Origin: an uncultured Mucilaginibacter sp.
GTDB taxonomy: Bacteria; Bacteroidota; Bacteroidia; Sphingobacteriales; Sphingobacteriaceae
Length of the DNA stretch: 50,715 nucleotides
Direction: 5' to 3'
NCBI GenBank assembly: GCA_903891475.1
Contig: CAITEP010000013.1
Span: forward strand, 1 to 50,715
Below, piece by piece: positions 18,820 through 26,406 of this stretch (position 1 is the stretch's first letter; every line of letters starts with the position of its first letter). The position numbers and the translations under genes are program-made. The notes beneath the pieces are model-generated. The model did not search any database. It saw nothing but the letters and a program-made list of their open reading frames with translations, and was not told the DNA's origin.

Positions 18820-18836
18820 TGCGTATTTATACGTAT
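18820..18836. promoter_or_regulatory. 7-2-7 inverted heptamer, candidate response-regulator site (copy 2)
   Basis: TGCGTAT-TT-ATACGTA, one mismatch from a perfect palindrome, shares an inverted 15-mer with copy 1 at 17483-17497. It lies about 170 bases before the kinase start, just after the membrane-protein gene. A further half site, ACGTAT, is at 18950-18955. Confidence 0.5.
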
Positions 18837-19005
18837 ATTTTATTTTTATTTAAGCTTTAACTTTGTATAATTCAATTACCTTTTAAAGTAGTATAAAAAA
18901 AATTAAAGTATCACTTTAAGAAGAATCAAAAAGTAAATCTAAAATTATCACGTATATATTTTACAACTTATTGGAATTTTATCCACAGTATTTCTGAAAC
19001 ATTTA

Positions 19006-19818
19006 ATGAAAACTGAAAACGTCGATTTTAAATTATTTTTATTGTTGGGTATGTCGGCAATGCTGTTACTATTTGTGAGCTTGCTATTCATATTCATTTT
19101 TTCACAACGAAAAAAACTTCAATATCAAAAAACATTGCATGATATTCAAAGTAAGCAACAACACCAGTTGGTGGAGGCCGCAGTGAAAAGTGAAGAAACA
19201 GAACGACATAGAATAGCCGAACAATTACATGACGAAGTAGGGGCTTTATTATCATCATCCAAATTACATTTTAAAACAATGAAAATGGACGTCAATGATG
19301 ATAATAGTCTATCACTTTTCGACAAGGGGAATGAATTGTTAGATGAATCAATCAATAAAATTCGTGGCATTTCGCACGATTTGCATTCGCATATTCTAGA
19401 AGAGTTTGGCTTAAATGATGCCATTAAACATTTTGCAGAAAACATTGCCAATAGTAGTCTGATTAGAATTACTACTGAACTTGATTATAGCTATGTTAGT
19501 AATTGGCCTGAAAAAGATGTAGCTATATATAGGATTGTTCAGGAACTATTAAACAATATTTTCAAACATTCCATGGCTGGCAAAATTCATATATTTTCAA
19601 CTTACCAAAATTATAGTTTAACAATTGAGTTGGTAAATGATGGAAAAGGATTAAGTCAGGAGAATTTTGAAAAGTTTAGATTTACAAAAGATGGACTGGG
19701 GCTAAAAAATATTCAAAACAGAATAAACCTATTAAAAGGTACCATTACCTTTGAAAATATTGATAACGATTACCATACAAAAATTTATATACCTTCAATA
19801 AATGAACAAGCCAACTGA
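19006..19818 (+). CDS. NarL-type sensor histidine kinase with minimal input region
   Basis: This 270-residue kinase has one membrane helix (about 9-33), a short coiled coil (about 36-62), then a HisKA_3 domain with the phospho-acceptor His75 in RHRIAEQLHDEVGALL. The ATPase domain follows with the N box (QELLNNIFKHS), NDGKGL, and the G box in DGLGLKNIQNRI. There is no periplasmic, PAS or GAF input domain, so the signal must reach it through the membrane helix or a partner protein. The stop overlaps the start of the response regulator gene by 17 bases, indicating translational coupling. The ATG at 19006 is the only sensible start. Confidence 0.88.
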   Translation: MKTENVDFKLFLLLGMSAMLLLFVSLLFIFIFSQRKKLQYQKTLHDIQSKQQHQLVEAAVKSEETERHRIAEQLHDEVGALLSSSKLHFKTMKMDVNDDNSLSLFDKGNELLDESINKIRGISHDLHSHILEEFGLNDAIKHFAENIANSSLIRITTELDYSYVSNWPEKDVAIYRIVQELLNNIFKHSMAGKIHIFSTYQNYSLTIELVNDGKGLSQENFEKFRFTKDGLGLKNIQNRINLLKGTITFENIDNDYHTKIYIPSINEQAN

Positions 19819-20461
19819 CATCATTAAAATAGCGATTGCCGATGATTACGCGATTTTTCGCGATGGTTTGAAAGTTGGTTTAAAACCTGATAAAAACCTT
19901 CATGTTGTTTTAGAGGCGAACGATGGCCTAGAGCTGATGGATGGGCTGGAAAAGCAAGACATTGATGTGATTTTGATGGATTTAAAAATGCCAAAAATGG
20001 ATGGTATGGAAGCCACCATGGAGATTAGGAAAAAATATAGCAATATAAAGGTACTTGTAGTTACCATGTATGATGATGCCAAGTTTATTATACACCTGAT
20101 GGAATGTGGAGCAAATGGTTATTTATTAAAAAATGCCGACCCAGATGAGATTCGTAATGCCATTCATACTGTACACAATAATGAGTATTATTTTAATGAT
20201 ATTGTAAACAAAGCATTATTGAAGCGCCTTATAATTAATGGCAAAATAAAGCCATCATTTAACGATGAAATTAACCTAACAGAGCGCGAGTTGGAAGTGT
20301 TAAAACTTATATGTCAGGAAAAAACAACTACCGAAATTGGCAATGAAATATATTTAAGCCCGCGTTCTGTTGAAGGAATTAGGCAAAGACTCATTGAAAA
20401 AATTGGCGTCAGGAATACTGCCGGCCTTGTTATGTTTGCAGTAAAAAAGGGGATAATTTAG
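19802..20461 (+). CDS. NarL/FixJ-family response regulator
   Basis: The 219-residue regulator has a receiver domain (about 8-125) with acidic Asp14-Asp15, phospho-acceptor Asp60 (VILMDLKMPKMDG), Thr in VVTMYDD and Lys110 (LLKNADPDEI). A LuxR-type helix-turn-helix occupies about 155-215 (LTERELEVLKLICQEKTTTEIGNE, then YLSPRSVEGIRQRL). It is the cognate partner of the overlapping kinase gene. NarL-type DNA-binding domains often use inverted heptamers spaced by two bases, and such palindromes lie before both transcription units here. Its gene converges on hemF with only three bases between them. Confidence 0.9.
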   Translation: MNKPTDIIKIAIADDYAIFRDGLKVGLKPDKNLHVVLEANDGLELMDGLEKQDIDVILMDLKMPKMDGMEATMEIRKKYSNIKVLVVTMYDDAKFIIHLMECGANGYLLKNADPDEIRNAIHTVHNNEYYFNDIVNKALLKRLIINGKIKPSFNDEINLTERELEVLKLICQEKTTTEIGNEIYLSPRSVEGIRQRLIEKIGVRNTAGLVMFAVKKGII

Positions 20462-20464
20462 TTT

Positions 20465-21379
20465 TTAAGCCCAATTAATTCCCTTTTTTAATAAATTTAA
20501 GGTTTCTTCTTCTTTACTTCCTGCCAATGGCGTAAAATTATACGTCCATTTTGCTGTTGGGGGTAAACTCATCAGAATTGATTCAATCCTTCCGTTAGTT
20601 TCCAAACCAAATTTTGTTCCTGCATCATATACAAGGTTAAATTCAGCATATCGGCTGCGGCGAAGATACTGCCACTCTTTTTCATCATCCGAATAAGCTT
20701 TATCCCGGTTTCTATTTACAATTTCGGTGTATATTGGCGCAAAAGATCTCCCAACTGCCTTAGAAAATTCAAAAATATCATTCCATGATAAATCTGATGT
20801 GGCTTTTAAGCGGTCATAGAATATACCACCAATTCCCCGTGTTTCATCCCTATGCTTAATGAAAAAGTAATCATCAGCCCACTGCTTAAAGCGTTGATAA
20901 AAGTCGGCATGGTATTTATCACAAACAGCTTTTAAATAATTATGAAAGAATTTGGCATCCTGGTCAAATATATAATGAGGTGTAAGGTCAATACCCCCTC
21001 CAAACCATCTTACCGGCTCGGTATCCTTGCCAAATGATGAGGGCATCTCAAAATACCTGATATTCATATGTATAATGGGTACCATCGGATGATTTGGATG
21101 AATAACAATACTTACCCCAGTTGCAAAAAAATCATCCTCCTCTACCTTGAGCATCTTTTTTACTGCGGCTGGTAAAACACCATGAACTGCAGAAAAGTTT
21201 ACCCCACCTTTTTCAAAAATATTGCCGTTTTGTATCACACGAGTCCGACCACCTCCCCCACCTTCGCGTTCCCATTTTTCTTCCTCAAAAACGGCTTTAC
21301 CATCCGCCAATTCAAGTGCCACACATATTTCATCTTGTATTTGTTGGTAATCTGTCGAAATTTGTTCTCTAGAAATCAT
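20465..21379 (-). CDS. hemF: Oxygen-dependent coproporphyrinogen III oxidase
   Basis: This 304-residue enzyme decarboxylates coproporphyrinogen III to protoporphyrinogen IX using O2 in heme synthesis. Family blocks are complete: EEEKWEREGGGGGRTRVIQNG, FEKGGVNFSAVHG, HPNHPMVPIIHMNIRYFE, WFGGGIDLTPHY, KHRDETRGIGGIFYD, RRSRYAEFNLVYDAGTKFGL and RIESILMSLPPTAKWTY. The length is normal and the gene is intact. It is not linked to other heme genes here. Confidence 0.96.
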   Translation of the reverse strand: MISREQISTDYQQIQDEICVALELADGKAVFEEEKWEREGGGGGRTRVIQNGNIFEKGGVNFSAVHGVLPAAVKKMLKVEEDDFFATGVSIVIHPNHPMVPIIHMNIRYFEMPSSFGKDTEPVRWFGGGIDLTPHYIFDQDAKFFHNYLKAVCDKYHADFYQRFKQWADDYFFIKHRDETRGIGGIFYDRLKATSDLSWNDIFEFSKAVGRSFAPIYTEIVNRNRDKAYSDDEKEWQYLRRSRYAEFNLVYDAGTKFGLETNGRIESILMSLPPTAKWTYNFTPLAGSKEEETLNLLKKGINWA

Positions 21380-21475
21380 TTTTGATTATTATTAGTTTAC
21401 AAAGTTGAAATGTTTTTATTCAACTTATACTATTATTCAAAGCAATTATTCATGGTAAGATTTGAGATAATCACT

Positions 21476-22714
21476 TTAACCATTTATGTCTTCGACATAA
21501 TCAAGGTCTTTATTAAAAGTTTCCTCTAACTGGCTCAATGCTATTAAGGCTAAAATGGTTAAAATTGCCATCATGATGTACCCGCTATTAATCATGCCAT
21601 ACATTTTGGAAAGTGCCAAAAACGCGAAGTTGATAGGTATTAAAGCCCCTCGCACAAAATTGGGTACTGTAGTAGCCACAGTCGACCTTATGTTGGTGCC
21701 AAATTGCTCGGCGGCAATAGTAACAAAGGTCGACCAATATCCTACCGCGCAACCCATAAAAAAGCAAAGCCAGCCAAAATAAGCACTGTTTAATCCCTGA
21801 GCGTTTAAATAAGTTATTACTGTAATTACCGATAAAAGTAAAAAAGTAAACATGGTTATTTTTCTCGATTTGGTTATTTGGGCTAACAATCCGGCAAAAA
21901 TACCCCCAACTGCAATGCCTATATAAGTATAAAATATACCATCGCCCGCATTTAGCGGTTGTAGCGAATGCAATGCTTTACCGAACTCGGGTGATAATGT
22001 AACCAATATGCCAACCACATACCATAATGGAGCACCAATAAGGATACAAAATATGTACTTTTTAAATCGCTTAAAGTTTGTAAACAGCATGAAAAAATTG
22101 CCTTTTGATACTTTACCCTGCTCCATATTCCTGAACATTTTCGATTCAAAGGTGCCTAACCGCAACAATAAAAGCAAAATACCAAGGCATCCACCCACTA
22201 TATAAGCTCGTTGCCAACCATATTTAGCCACAAAAACAGCCGCAGCAGCACCAAAAAGCCCTATTACAGCAACTATAGTGGTACCATAACCCCTGTTTTC
22301 TTTGCTCATACTTTCGGTTACCAACGTAATGCCTGCGCCCAATTCGCCAGCTAATCCTATACCCGCAATAAAACGAACTAAAGCATAGGTATTTACATCT
22401 AAAACAAAGGCATTTGCAAAATTAGCTATCGAGTAAAGCAAAATTGAACCAAATAATACCTTAATTCTGCCCAATTTATCACCCAAAATACCCCATAATA
22501 TACCGCCTAGTAACAAACCGAACATCTGTACATTCATGATAAATAAACCCTTAGGCAAAACATCGGCAGGTTTTATTCCGATACCCAATAAGCTCGATTT
22601 ACGTACGATCGAAAAAATCAACAAGTCGTATATATCAACAAAATAGCCTAATGAGGCAACAATAATTAGTAATGTTATATTTTTTTTATTTTGCTTTATT
22701 GTATTGGCATCCAT
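21476..22714 (-). CDS. Major facilitator superfamily transporter (metabolite:H+ symporter-like)
   Basis: This 412-residue protein has twelve predicted membrane helices. The start (LGYFVDIYDLLIFSIVRKS), the helix 2-3 loop (GILGDKLGRIKVLFG) and helix 4 region (RFIAGIGLAGELGAGITLVTESMSKENRG) match the metabolite:H+ / sugar-acid symporter branch of the MFS, which carries organic or aromatic acids. The substrate cannot be read from sequence. The cold-shock gene and its terminator lie upstream on the same strand, so it has its own promoter. Confidence 0.8.
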   Translation of the reverse strand: MDANTIKQNKKNITLLIIVASLGYFVDIYDLLIFSIVRKSSLLGIGIKPADVLPKGLFIMNVQMFGLLLGGILWGILGDKLGRIKVLFGSILLYSIANFANAFVLDVNTYALVRFIAGIGLAGELGAGITLVTESMSKENRGYGTTIVAVIGLFGAAAAVFVAKYGWQRAYIVGGCLGILLLLLRLGTFESKMFRNMEQGKVSKGNFFMLFTNFKRFKKYIFCILIGAPLWYVVGILVTLSPEFGKALHSLQPLNAGDGIFYTYIGIAVGGIFAGLLAQITKSRKITMFTFLLLSVITVITYLNAQGLNSAYFGWLCFFMGCAVGYWSTFVTIAAEQFGTNIRSTVATTVPNFVRGALIPINFAFLALSKMYGMINSGYIMMAILTILALIALSQLEETFNKDLDYVEDING

Positions 22715-22772
22715 TTATAAAATCCAAAAATTCTTTTTGTAGTTCATTTGCAAATTAATTTTCACAAAAAAA

Positions 22773-22791
22773 CCCCTGTTGTACACAGGGG
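22773..22791 (-). terminator. Terminator of the cold-shock gene
   Basis: CCCCTGT (22773-22779) pairs with ACAGGGG (22785-22791). Read on the minus strand, the stem is followed by a run of T. It lies just past the stop of the cold-shock gene. Confidence 0.85.
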
Positions 22792-22813
22792 CTTATTTTT
22801 TTTACAGGGTTTA

Positions 22814-23011
22814 TTATGCTTTTTTTACGTTCACTGCTTGTAAACCTTTTCTTCCTTCTTCTACTTCATAAGTAACGCTATCGTTATCTTTAATGGCATT
22901 TACGCCACCTTGTACATCTTTAAAGTGCACAAAAAGATCCTTTCCATCCTCTGTTACAATAAAACCATAACCTTTTTGGGTGTTAAACCATTTAACTTTT
23001 CCAGTTTTCAT
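22814..23011 (-). CDS. Cold-shock domain protein (CspA family)
   Basis: This 65-residue single cold-shock domain is an RNA/ssDNA-binding chaperone. Both RNA-binding motifs are intact: RNP1 KGYGFI (13-18) and RNP2 DLFVHF (25-30), with the conserved KWFN at 7-10. It has its own terminator and a promoter with TATATTTG at 23120-23127, giving a leader of about 100 nt, as is common for cold-shock genes. Confidence 0.95.
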   Translation of the reverse strand: MKTGKVKWFNTQKGYGFIVTEDGKDLFVHFKDVQGGVNAIKDNDSVTYEVEEGRKGLQAVNVKKA

Positions 23012-23119
23012 AATAAAAATATTGTGTATTAAAAAATTCAGTTGCAGATTAAAAACCTAAATCCTAACTGAATAAAATAAAAAAGATATTCAATTAGTTT
23101 AAAGAAAAACCAATCTGCT

Positions 23120-23147
23120 CAAATATAAGAAATTATTAATAACCAAA
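23120..23147 (-). promoter_or_regulatory. Promoter of the cold-shock gene
   Basis: The minus strand reads TTTG (23144-23147), 16 bases, then TATATTTG (23120-23127). The predicted transcript starts near 23113 and has a leader of about 100 nt containing the hairpin ATTCAGTT/AACTGAAT (23066-23073 with 23036-23043). Confidence 0.5.
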
Positions 23148-23152
23148 TAAAA

Positions 23153-23788
23153 TTATTTATTAGGCTGTGGAGTTAATCTTAAATAGGGTTTTACCTGTGT
23201 AAAACCTTTTGGAAATTTTGCGGGGATGTCTTCCGTCTTAATTGCTGGTACCACTACCACATCTTCTCCATCCTTCCAATCAGCAGGAGTTGCCACGCTG
23301 TAGTTGGCTGTTAATTGCAAAGAATCAATTACCCTTAAAATTTCTTGGAAATTCCTTCCCGTAGAAGCTGGATAGGTAATAATTAATTTGATGGTTTTGT
23401 CAGGAGCAATAATAAACAAGGACCTCACTGTTGCAGTTAATGAAGCATTCGGGTGAATCATATCATAAGCCAAGGCAATTTCACGACTCTCATCTCCAAT
23501 AATTGGAAAATTTACCTCCACATGTTGGGTTTCGTTGATGTCTTTGATCCAGCCATAGTGCGATTCAACGGTATCAACACTTAACGCGGCAACTTTTACA
23601 TTACGTTTATCAAATTCACTTTTTAGAGAAGCGGTACGACCTAATTCGGTAGTACAAACCGGGGTATAATCAGCAGGATGCGAAAAAAGTACGCCCCAGC
23701 CATTGCCTAAAAATTCATAAAAATCAATGTCACCTTGAGAGGTTTTTGCTTTAAAGTTTGGGGCCAAATCGCCTAATCGTAAACTCAT
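23153..23788 (-). CDS. 1-Cys peroxiredoxin (Prx6/AhpC-like)
   Basis: This 211-residue thiol peroxidase reduces H2O2 and alkyl hydroperoxides. The peroxidatic Cys45 sits in HPADYTPVCTTELG. The Prx6-type C-terminal dimer domain is present (YSVATPADWKDGEDVVV and KGFTQVKPYLRLTPQP), which separates it from 2-Cys AhpC. No resolving Cys is visible in the C-terminal region. Single-gene unit. Confidence 0.92.
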   Translation of the reverse strand: MSLRLGDLAPNFKAKTSQGDIDFYEFLGNGWGVLFSHPADYTPVCTTELGRTASLKSEFDKRNVKVAALSVDTVESHYGWIKDINETQHVEVNFPIIGDESREIALAYDMIHPNASLTATVRSLFIIAPDKTIKLIITYPASTGRNFQEILRVIDSLQLTANYSVATPADWKDGEDVVVVPAIKTEDIPAKFPKGFTQVKPYLRLTPQPNK

Positions 23789-23955
23789 ATCAGTAGTATT
23801 TATTGGGTTATGTATTGCTAAAATTGAGTACTAAGTTAAGCTGATTTTTTCATAAAAAAATATATTTTTAAAAAAAGACTACCAAATACATCAATATTAT
23901 ATAATAAATTACAATCCTATTAGATTCTATCCTTGAAACTCGTATAAAACAAAAA

Positions 23956-23977
23956 AAGCCACCCATTTGGGTGGCTT
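23956..23977 (-). terminator. Terminator of the PepSY-like gene
   Basis: AAGCCACCC (23956-23964) pairs with GGGTGGCTT (23969-23977) with a 4-base loop. A run of T follows on the minus strand. Confidence 0.88.
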
Positions 23978-23997
23978 AAATTTCGCTTTAAGATCAA

Positions 23998-24480
23998 TTA
24001 CTTAACTTGTTTAAAGAAATCAACTTTTCCGGTACCGGTTATCCTAACCAATAATTCATGAGCATCATTCTTTAAGTCAACAAAGTAAGATGTAGGATCG
24101 ATATCTTCGTTGATAGCTGTATTTGTTTGGTAAACAATAACTTCTTTTGCAGTATAACCTTTATAGTTATCGGCAATCAATTGCTGCGTTTTAGCAGGGA
24201 TGGCATTGTAGGCAACTACTTGAGTAGTTCCTAAAAAGTCGCCTGATAAGCTGTAAAAAGCTGTCTTTTTAACACCATCAATGGTGAAGTCAGCTTTTTG
24301 GCAATTTTTAGTTATTGTCCAAGTTACATTTGTAGCTGATGCAAAATCACTTACAAATTCTTGTTGAACGGCATATGATACAGTAGCAGAAGATTCATTA
24401 CTTTTTTTACCACCATCGGCAGCAAAAACGTTTACGCTTAATAAAGCAGCGGTTGCGATTGTTAAAAATACTTTTTTCAT
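23998..24480 (-). CDS. Secreted PepSY-like protein
   Basis: This 160-residue protein has a signal peptide (about 1-20, ending in VFAA). The mature part reads VQQEFVSDFASATNVTWTITKNCQKADFTIDG, YSLSGDFLGTTQVV, and PAKTQQLIADNYKGYTAKEVIVYQ, the pattern of PepSY-like (DUF2874-type) periplasmic proteins of Bacteroidota. These are small beta proteins of unknown role. It is a single-gene unit with its own terminator and a candidate promoter at 24506-24513. Confidence 0.72.
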   Translation of the reverse strand: MKKVFLTIATAALLSVNVFAADGGKKSNESSATVSYAVQQEFVSDFASATNVTWTITKNCQKADFTIDGVKKTAFYSLSGDFLGTTQVVAYNAIPAKTQQLIADNYKGYTAKEVIVYQTNTAINEDIDPTSYFVDLKNDAHELLVRITGTGKVDFFKQVK

Positions 24481-24794
24481 AGTTTTATTTATTTAATTAA
24501 CATAACAAAAGTAAGGTATTGTTATCAATAATTAAAATAATTGTTCATTTTTATGAATTTTTCATAACGTATATAGTATTTTTTTACAAATTTTAATTTT
24601 TGTACTTTATCTTAGTGTACTTTTTACAATATCCTCATTTTTTTGAAGAAAATTAACCCATCCTATTGGACGAAATAGCGATTATCAATGTCATTAATAA
24701 GTAAAGTTGAGTGGGTTTTGGTAAACTGGCTTAAAAAATTGGAATTAACAAGGAGGATAAATCCCCTAAAATGTCCTTTTCGGCTTCTGCTCCG
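24481..24794. other. Intergenic region upstream of the PepSY-like gene and downstream of mqnA
   Basis: On the minus strand a -7 box TACTTTTG (24506-24513) lies about 26 bases before the PepSY-like gene. An ACGTAT half site (24567-24572) resembles the arms of the palindromes at 17484 and 18820 but has no second arm. A 40-codon plus-strand frame (24688-24810) exists but looks non-coding. Otherwise it is AT-rich with no clear structure. Confidence 0.35.
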
Positions 24795-25538
24795 TTATAA
24801 ATTTCTTACATAATCCAAAAATAAATGTAAGGCTTTACGTTTTTCATCGGTTAATGGGTAATCAATTTTATGCAGAAGGTAATCCTCCACATCAAAATCT
24901 GTTGGATGAGGTAATTCCTTAAATAATTCTTTTCGATGATTGAGTCCGAATTTTAGCGCGGCGTTAAACTCTTCCATAAAATCATTCGGTATGCTTTTAT
25001 TTGCTACCCATGCCGCGAATAAAAAAGGCAAACCGGTAAAATTTTGCCATTCGGCAGCCAAATCATAAGCAAATGGGTATTTATCTTTTTTACCAAAGGT
25101 ACGGTCGCCTATTTGTACAAAAGCGGTGTATGGTTCCAATGATGTTGCATAATCAATGGCATTGCTTATCATGGTACATTCAATTTTCCAAAAGTTTTTG
25201 AGCAATACCTTAGCCAAATTGTTGGATGAACGTGATTGCGGGTCGAGTTGCAAGGTTCGAACATCATGAATAGGGCAATTACTAAAAATAAATACAGAAT
25301 CAACCGCGCCAACCGCGCCTATGCAATAATCGGATACAATTTCCCAATAGGGTAAATTTAGGATAGCGGCAACGGGAATTAAACCTATATCAACGGTTCC
25401 ATCAATTAGCTTTTGAGCACAGTCTGTAGGATTATCTAAGCTTAACCCTATTTTATTAATAAACCCGGAATGTTTTATACCATATATAAATGGCTTGGTA
25501 TTGGTATAGCTTACTGCCGAAATTTCAATTTTTTTCAT
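24795..25538 (-). CDS. mqnA: Chorismate dehydratase MqnA (futalosine pathway)
   Basis: This 247-residue protein with a periplasmic-binding-protein-like fold dehydrates chorismate to 3-enolpyruvyl-benzoate, the first step of the futalosine menaquinone route. Recognisable blocks are ISAVSYTNTKPFIYG, DIGLIPVAAI, SDYCIGAVGAVDSVFIFS, LDPQSRSSNNLAKVLL, QIGDRTFGKKDKYPFAYDLAAEWQNFTGLPFLFAAWV. It is the last gene of a minus-strand group with a histidine phosphatase (80 bases upstream) and mqnE. Confidence 0.9.
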   Translation of the reverse strand: MKKIEISAVSYTNTKPFIYGIKHSGFINKIGLSLDNPTDCAQKLIDGTVDIGLIPVAAILNLPYWEIVSDYCIGAVGAVDSVFIFSNCPIHDVRTLQLDPQSRSSNNLAKVLLKNFWKIECTMISNAIDYATSLEPYTAFVQIGDRTFGKKDKYPFAYDLAAEWQNFTGLPFLFAAWVANKSIPNDFMEEFNAALKFGLNHRKELFKELPHPTDFDVEDYLLHKIDYPLTDEKRKALHLFLDYVRNL

Positions 25539-25618
25539 TTAATTACGCTTGCAAGGTTATTTGTTTAAGGTTAATCCTCCAACTAAATTTTTTTTACTAG
25601 CCTCGCATTTTTCAATTA

Positions 25619-26233
25619 TTAGCCAATCTTTAAGTGATTGGCATCGTTAAAATTTATAATCTCAAATTTCCCATCCGCATAGCCTATTTTATATAGCACC
25701 AAGTTTTGATGCGGAAAGCTATCCATTTCGGATAATGGTTTACCAGTGAGCTGGCAAAGTAATAACCTCAATGCCCTCCCATGCATACAAATCAGCACTG
25801 TTTTTTCTTCTGTGTGCGATAAAATAATTTTCAGGGCTTCCTCTTGCCTGGCTTTTACCTCATTTGGGCTTTCTCCTCTTTCAAACTTTTCATCCAATTT
25901 GCCATTTTGCCAATCCAAGGCTATCCTATGAAAATCAGCCCTGTTTTCGGGGGTTGGTGCCTGTCCCTCATAAATTCCCCAACCAAGCTCGTCTAATCCT
26001 GAAAGTTTTTCAAATGGAATGCCCAAATCAATAAACTCCTGAACGCTTTGTTGGGTACGCTTTAACGAGGAAACATAAATTTTATCGAAAGCAATATGCT
26101 TATAGGCTTCAAAAAACAAATGCGCTTGTTTTCGCCCCTCATCATTCAGGTTGGTATCCATTCCTCTTCCCTGTATAATGCCCTGCTTATTCAAATCGGT
26201 TTGCCCATGACGGACTATGTAGAGTATTTTCAT
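25619..26233 (-). CDS. Histidine phosphatase family protein
   Basis: This 204-residue protein belongs to the phosphoglycerate mutase-like branch. The catalytic motif LYIVRHGQTDLNKQG has phospho-His9, the second arginine is in SSLKRTQQS, the proton donor is in ELGWGIYEGQ, and ICMHGRALR carries the second catalytic His. Substrates of this family range widely (sugar phosphates, nucleotides, alpha-ribazole phosphate). It lies between mqnA and mqnE on the same strand, so cotranscription with menaquinone genes is likely, though a role in the pathway is not shown. Confidence 0.85.
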   Translation of the reverse strand: MKILYIVRHGQTDLNKQGIIQGRGMDTNLNDEGRKQAHLFFEAYKHIAFDKIYVSSLKRTQQSVQEFIDLGIPFEKLSGLDELGWGIYEGQAPTPENRADFHRIALDWQNGKLDEKFERGESPNEVKARQEEALKIILSHTEEKTVLICMHGRALRLLLCQLTGKPLSEMDSFPHQNLVLYKIGYADGKFEIINFNDANHLKIG

Positions 26234-26239
26234 TTAATG

Positions 26240-26406
26240 GTATAGTGAATGGTGAGCAGTAAGTTGTGAGTTGTCAATGGTGAATAGTCAGCGGTGAGTT
26301 GTCAAATGTGAGTAGTGAAAAGTCAGTAGCTATATTTAATGACTTAAAAATATTTAACATTTTAATTTTACAAATAACTCACTATTCACAACTCACTATC
26401 TCACTC
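26240..26406. repeat. Degenerate GTGAGTTGT/ACAACTCAC repeat with inverted arms
   Basis: The left part (26247-26330) has several degenerate copies of a GTGAGTTGTcAATGGTGAAT-like unit. The right part (26377-26406) has the opposite strand version (ACTCACTATTCACAACTCAC). The arms could fold into one long imperfect hairpin in the gap between the phosphatase gene and mqnE. It resembles low-complexity repeats common in Bacteroidota intergenic regions. Confidence 0.5.

Noticed and set aside
18900..18960. ACGTAT half site at 18950 as a third response-regulator site
   Set aside because: Only one arm is present; the expected second arm two bases away is not there.
24567..24572. ACGTAT half site upstream of the PepSY-like gene
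   Set aside because: Single 6-base match in AT-rich DNA; no second arm, so chance is likely.
24688..24810. A 40-codon plus-strand ORF starting MSLISKVEWVLV between the PepSY-like gene and mqnA
   Set aside because: It overlaps the end of mqnA on the other strand, has no promoter or conserved feature, and its composition is unremarkable.
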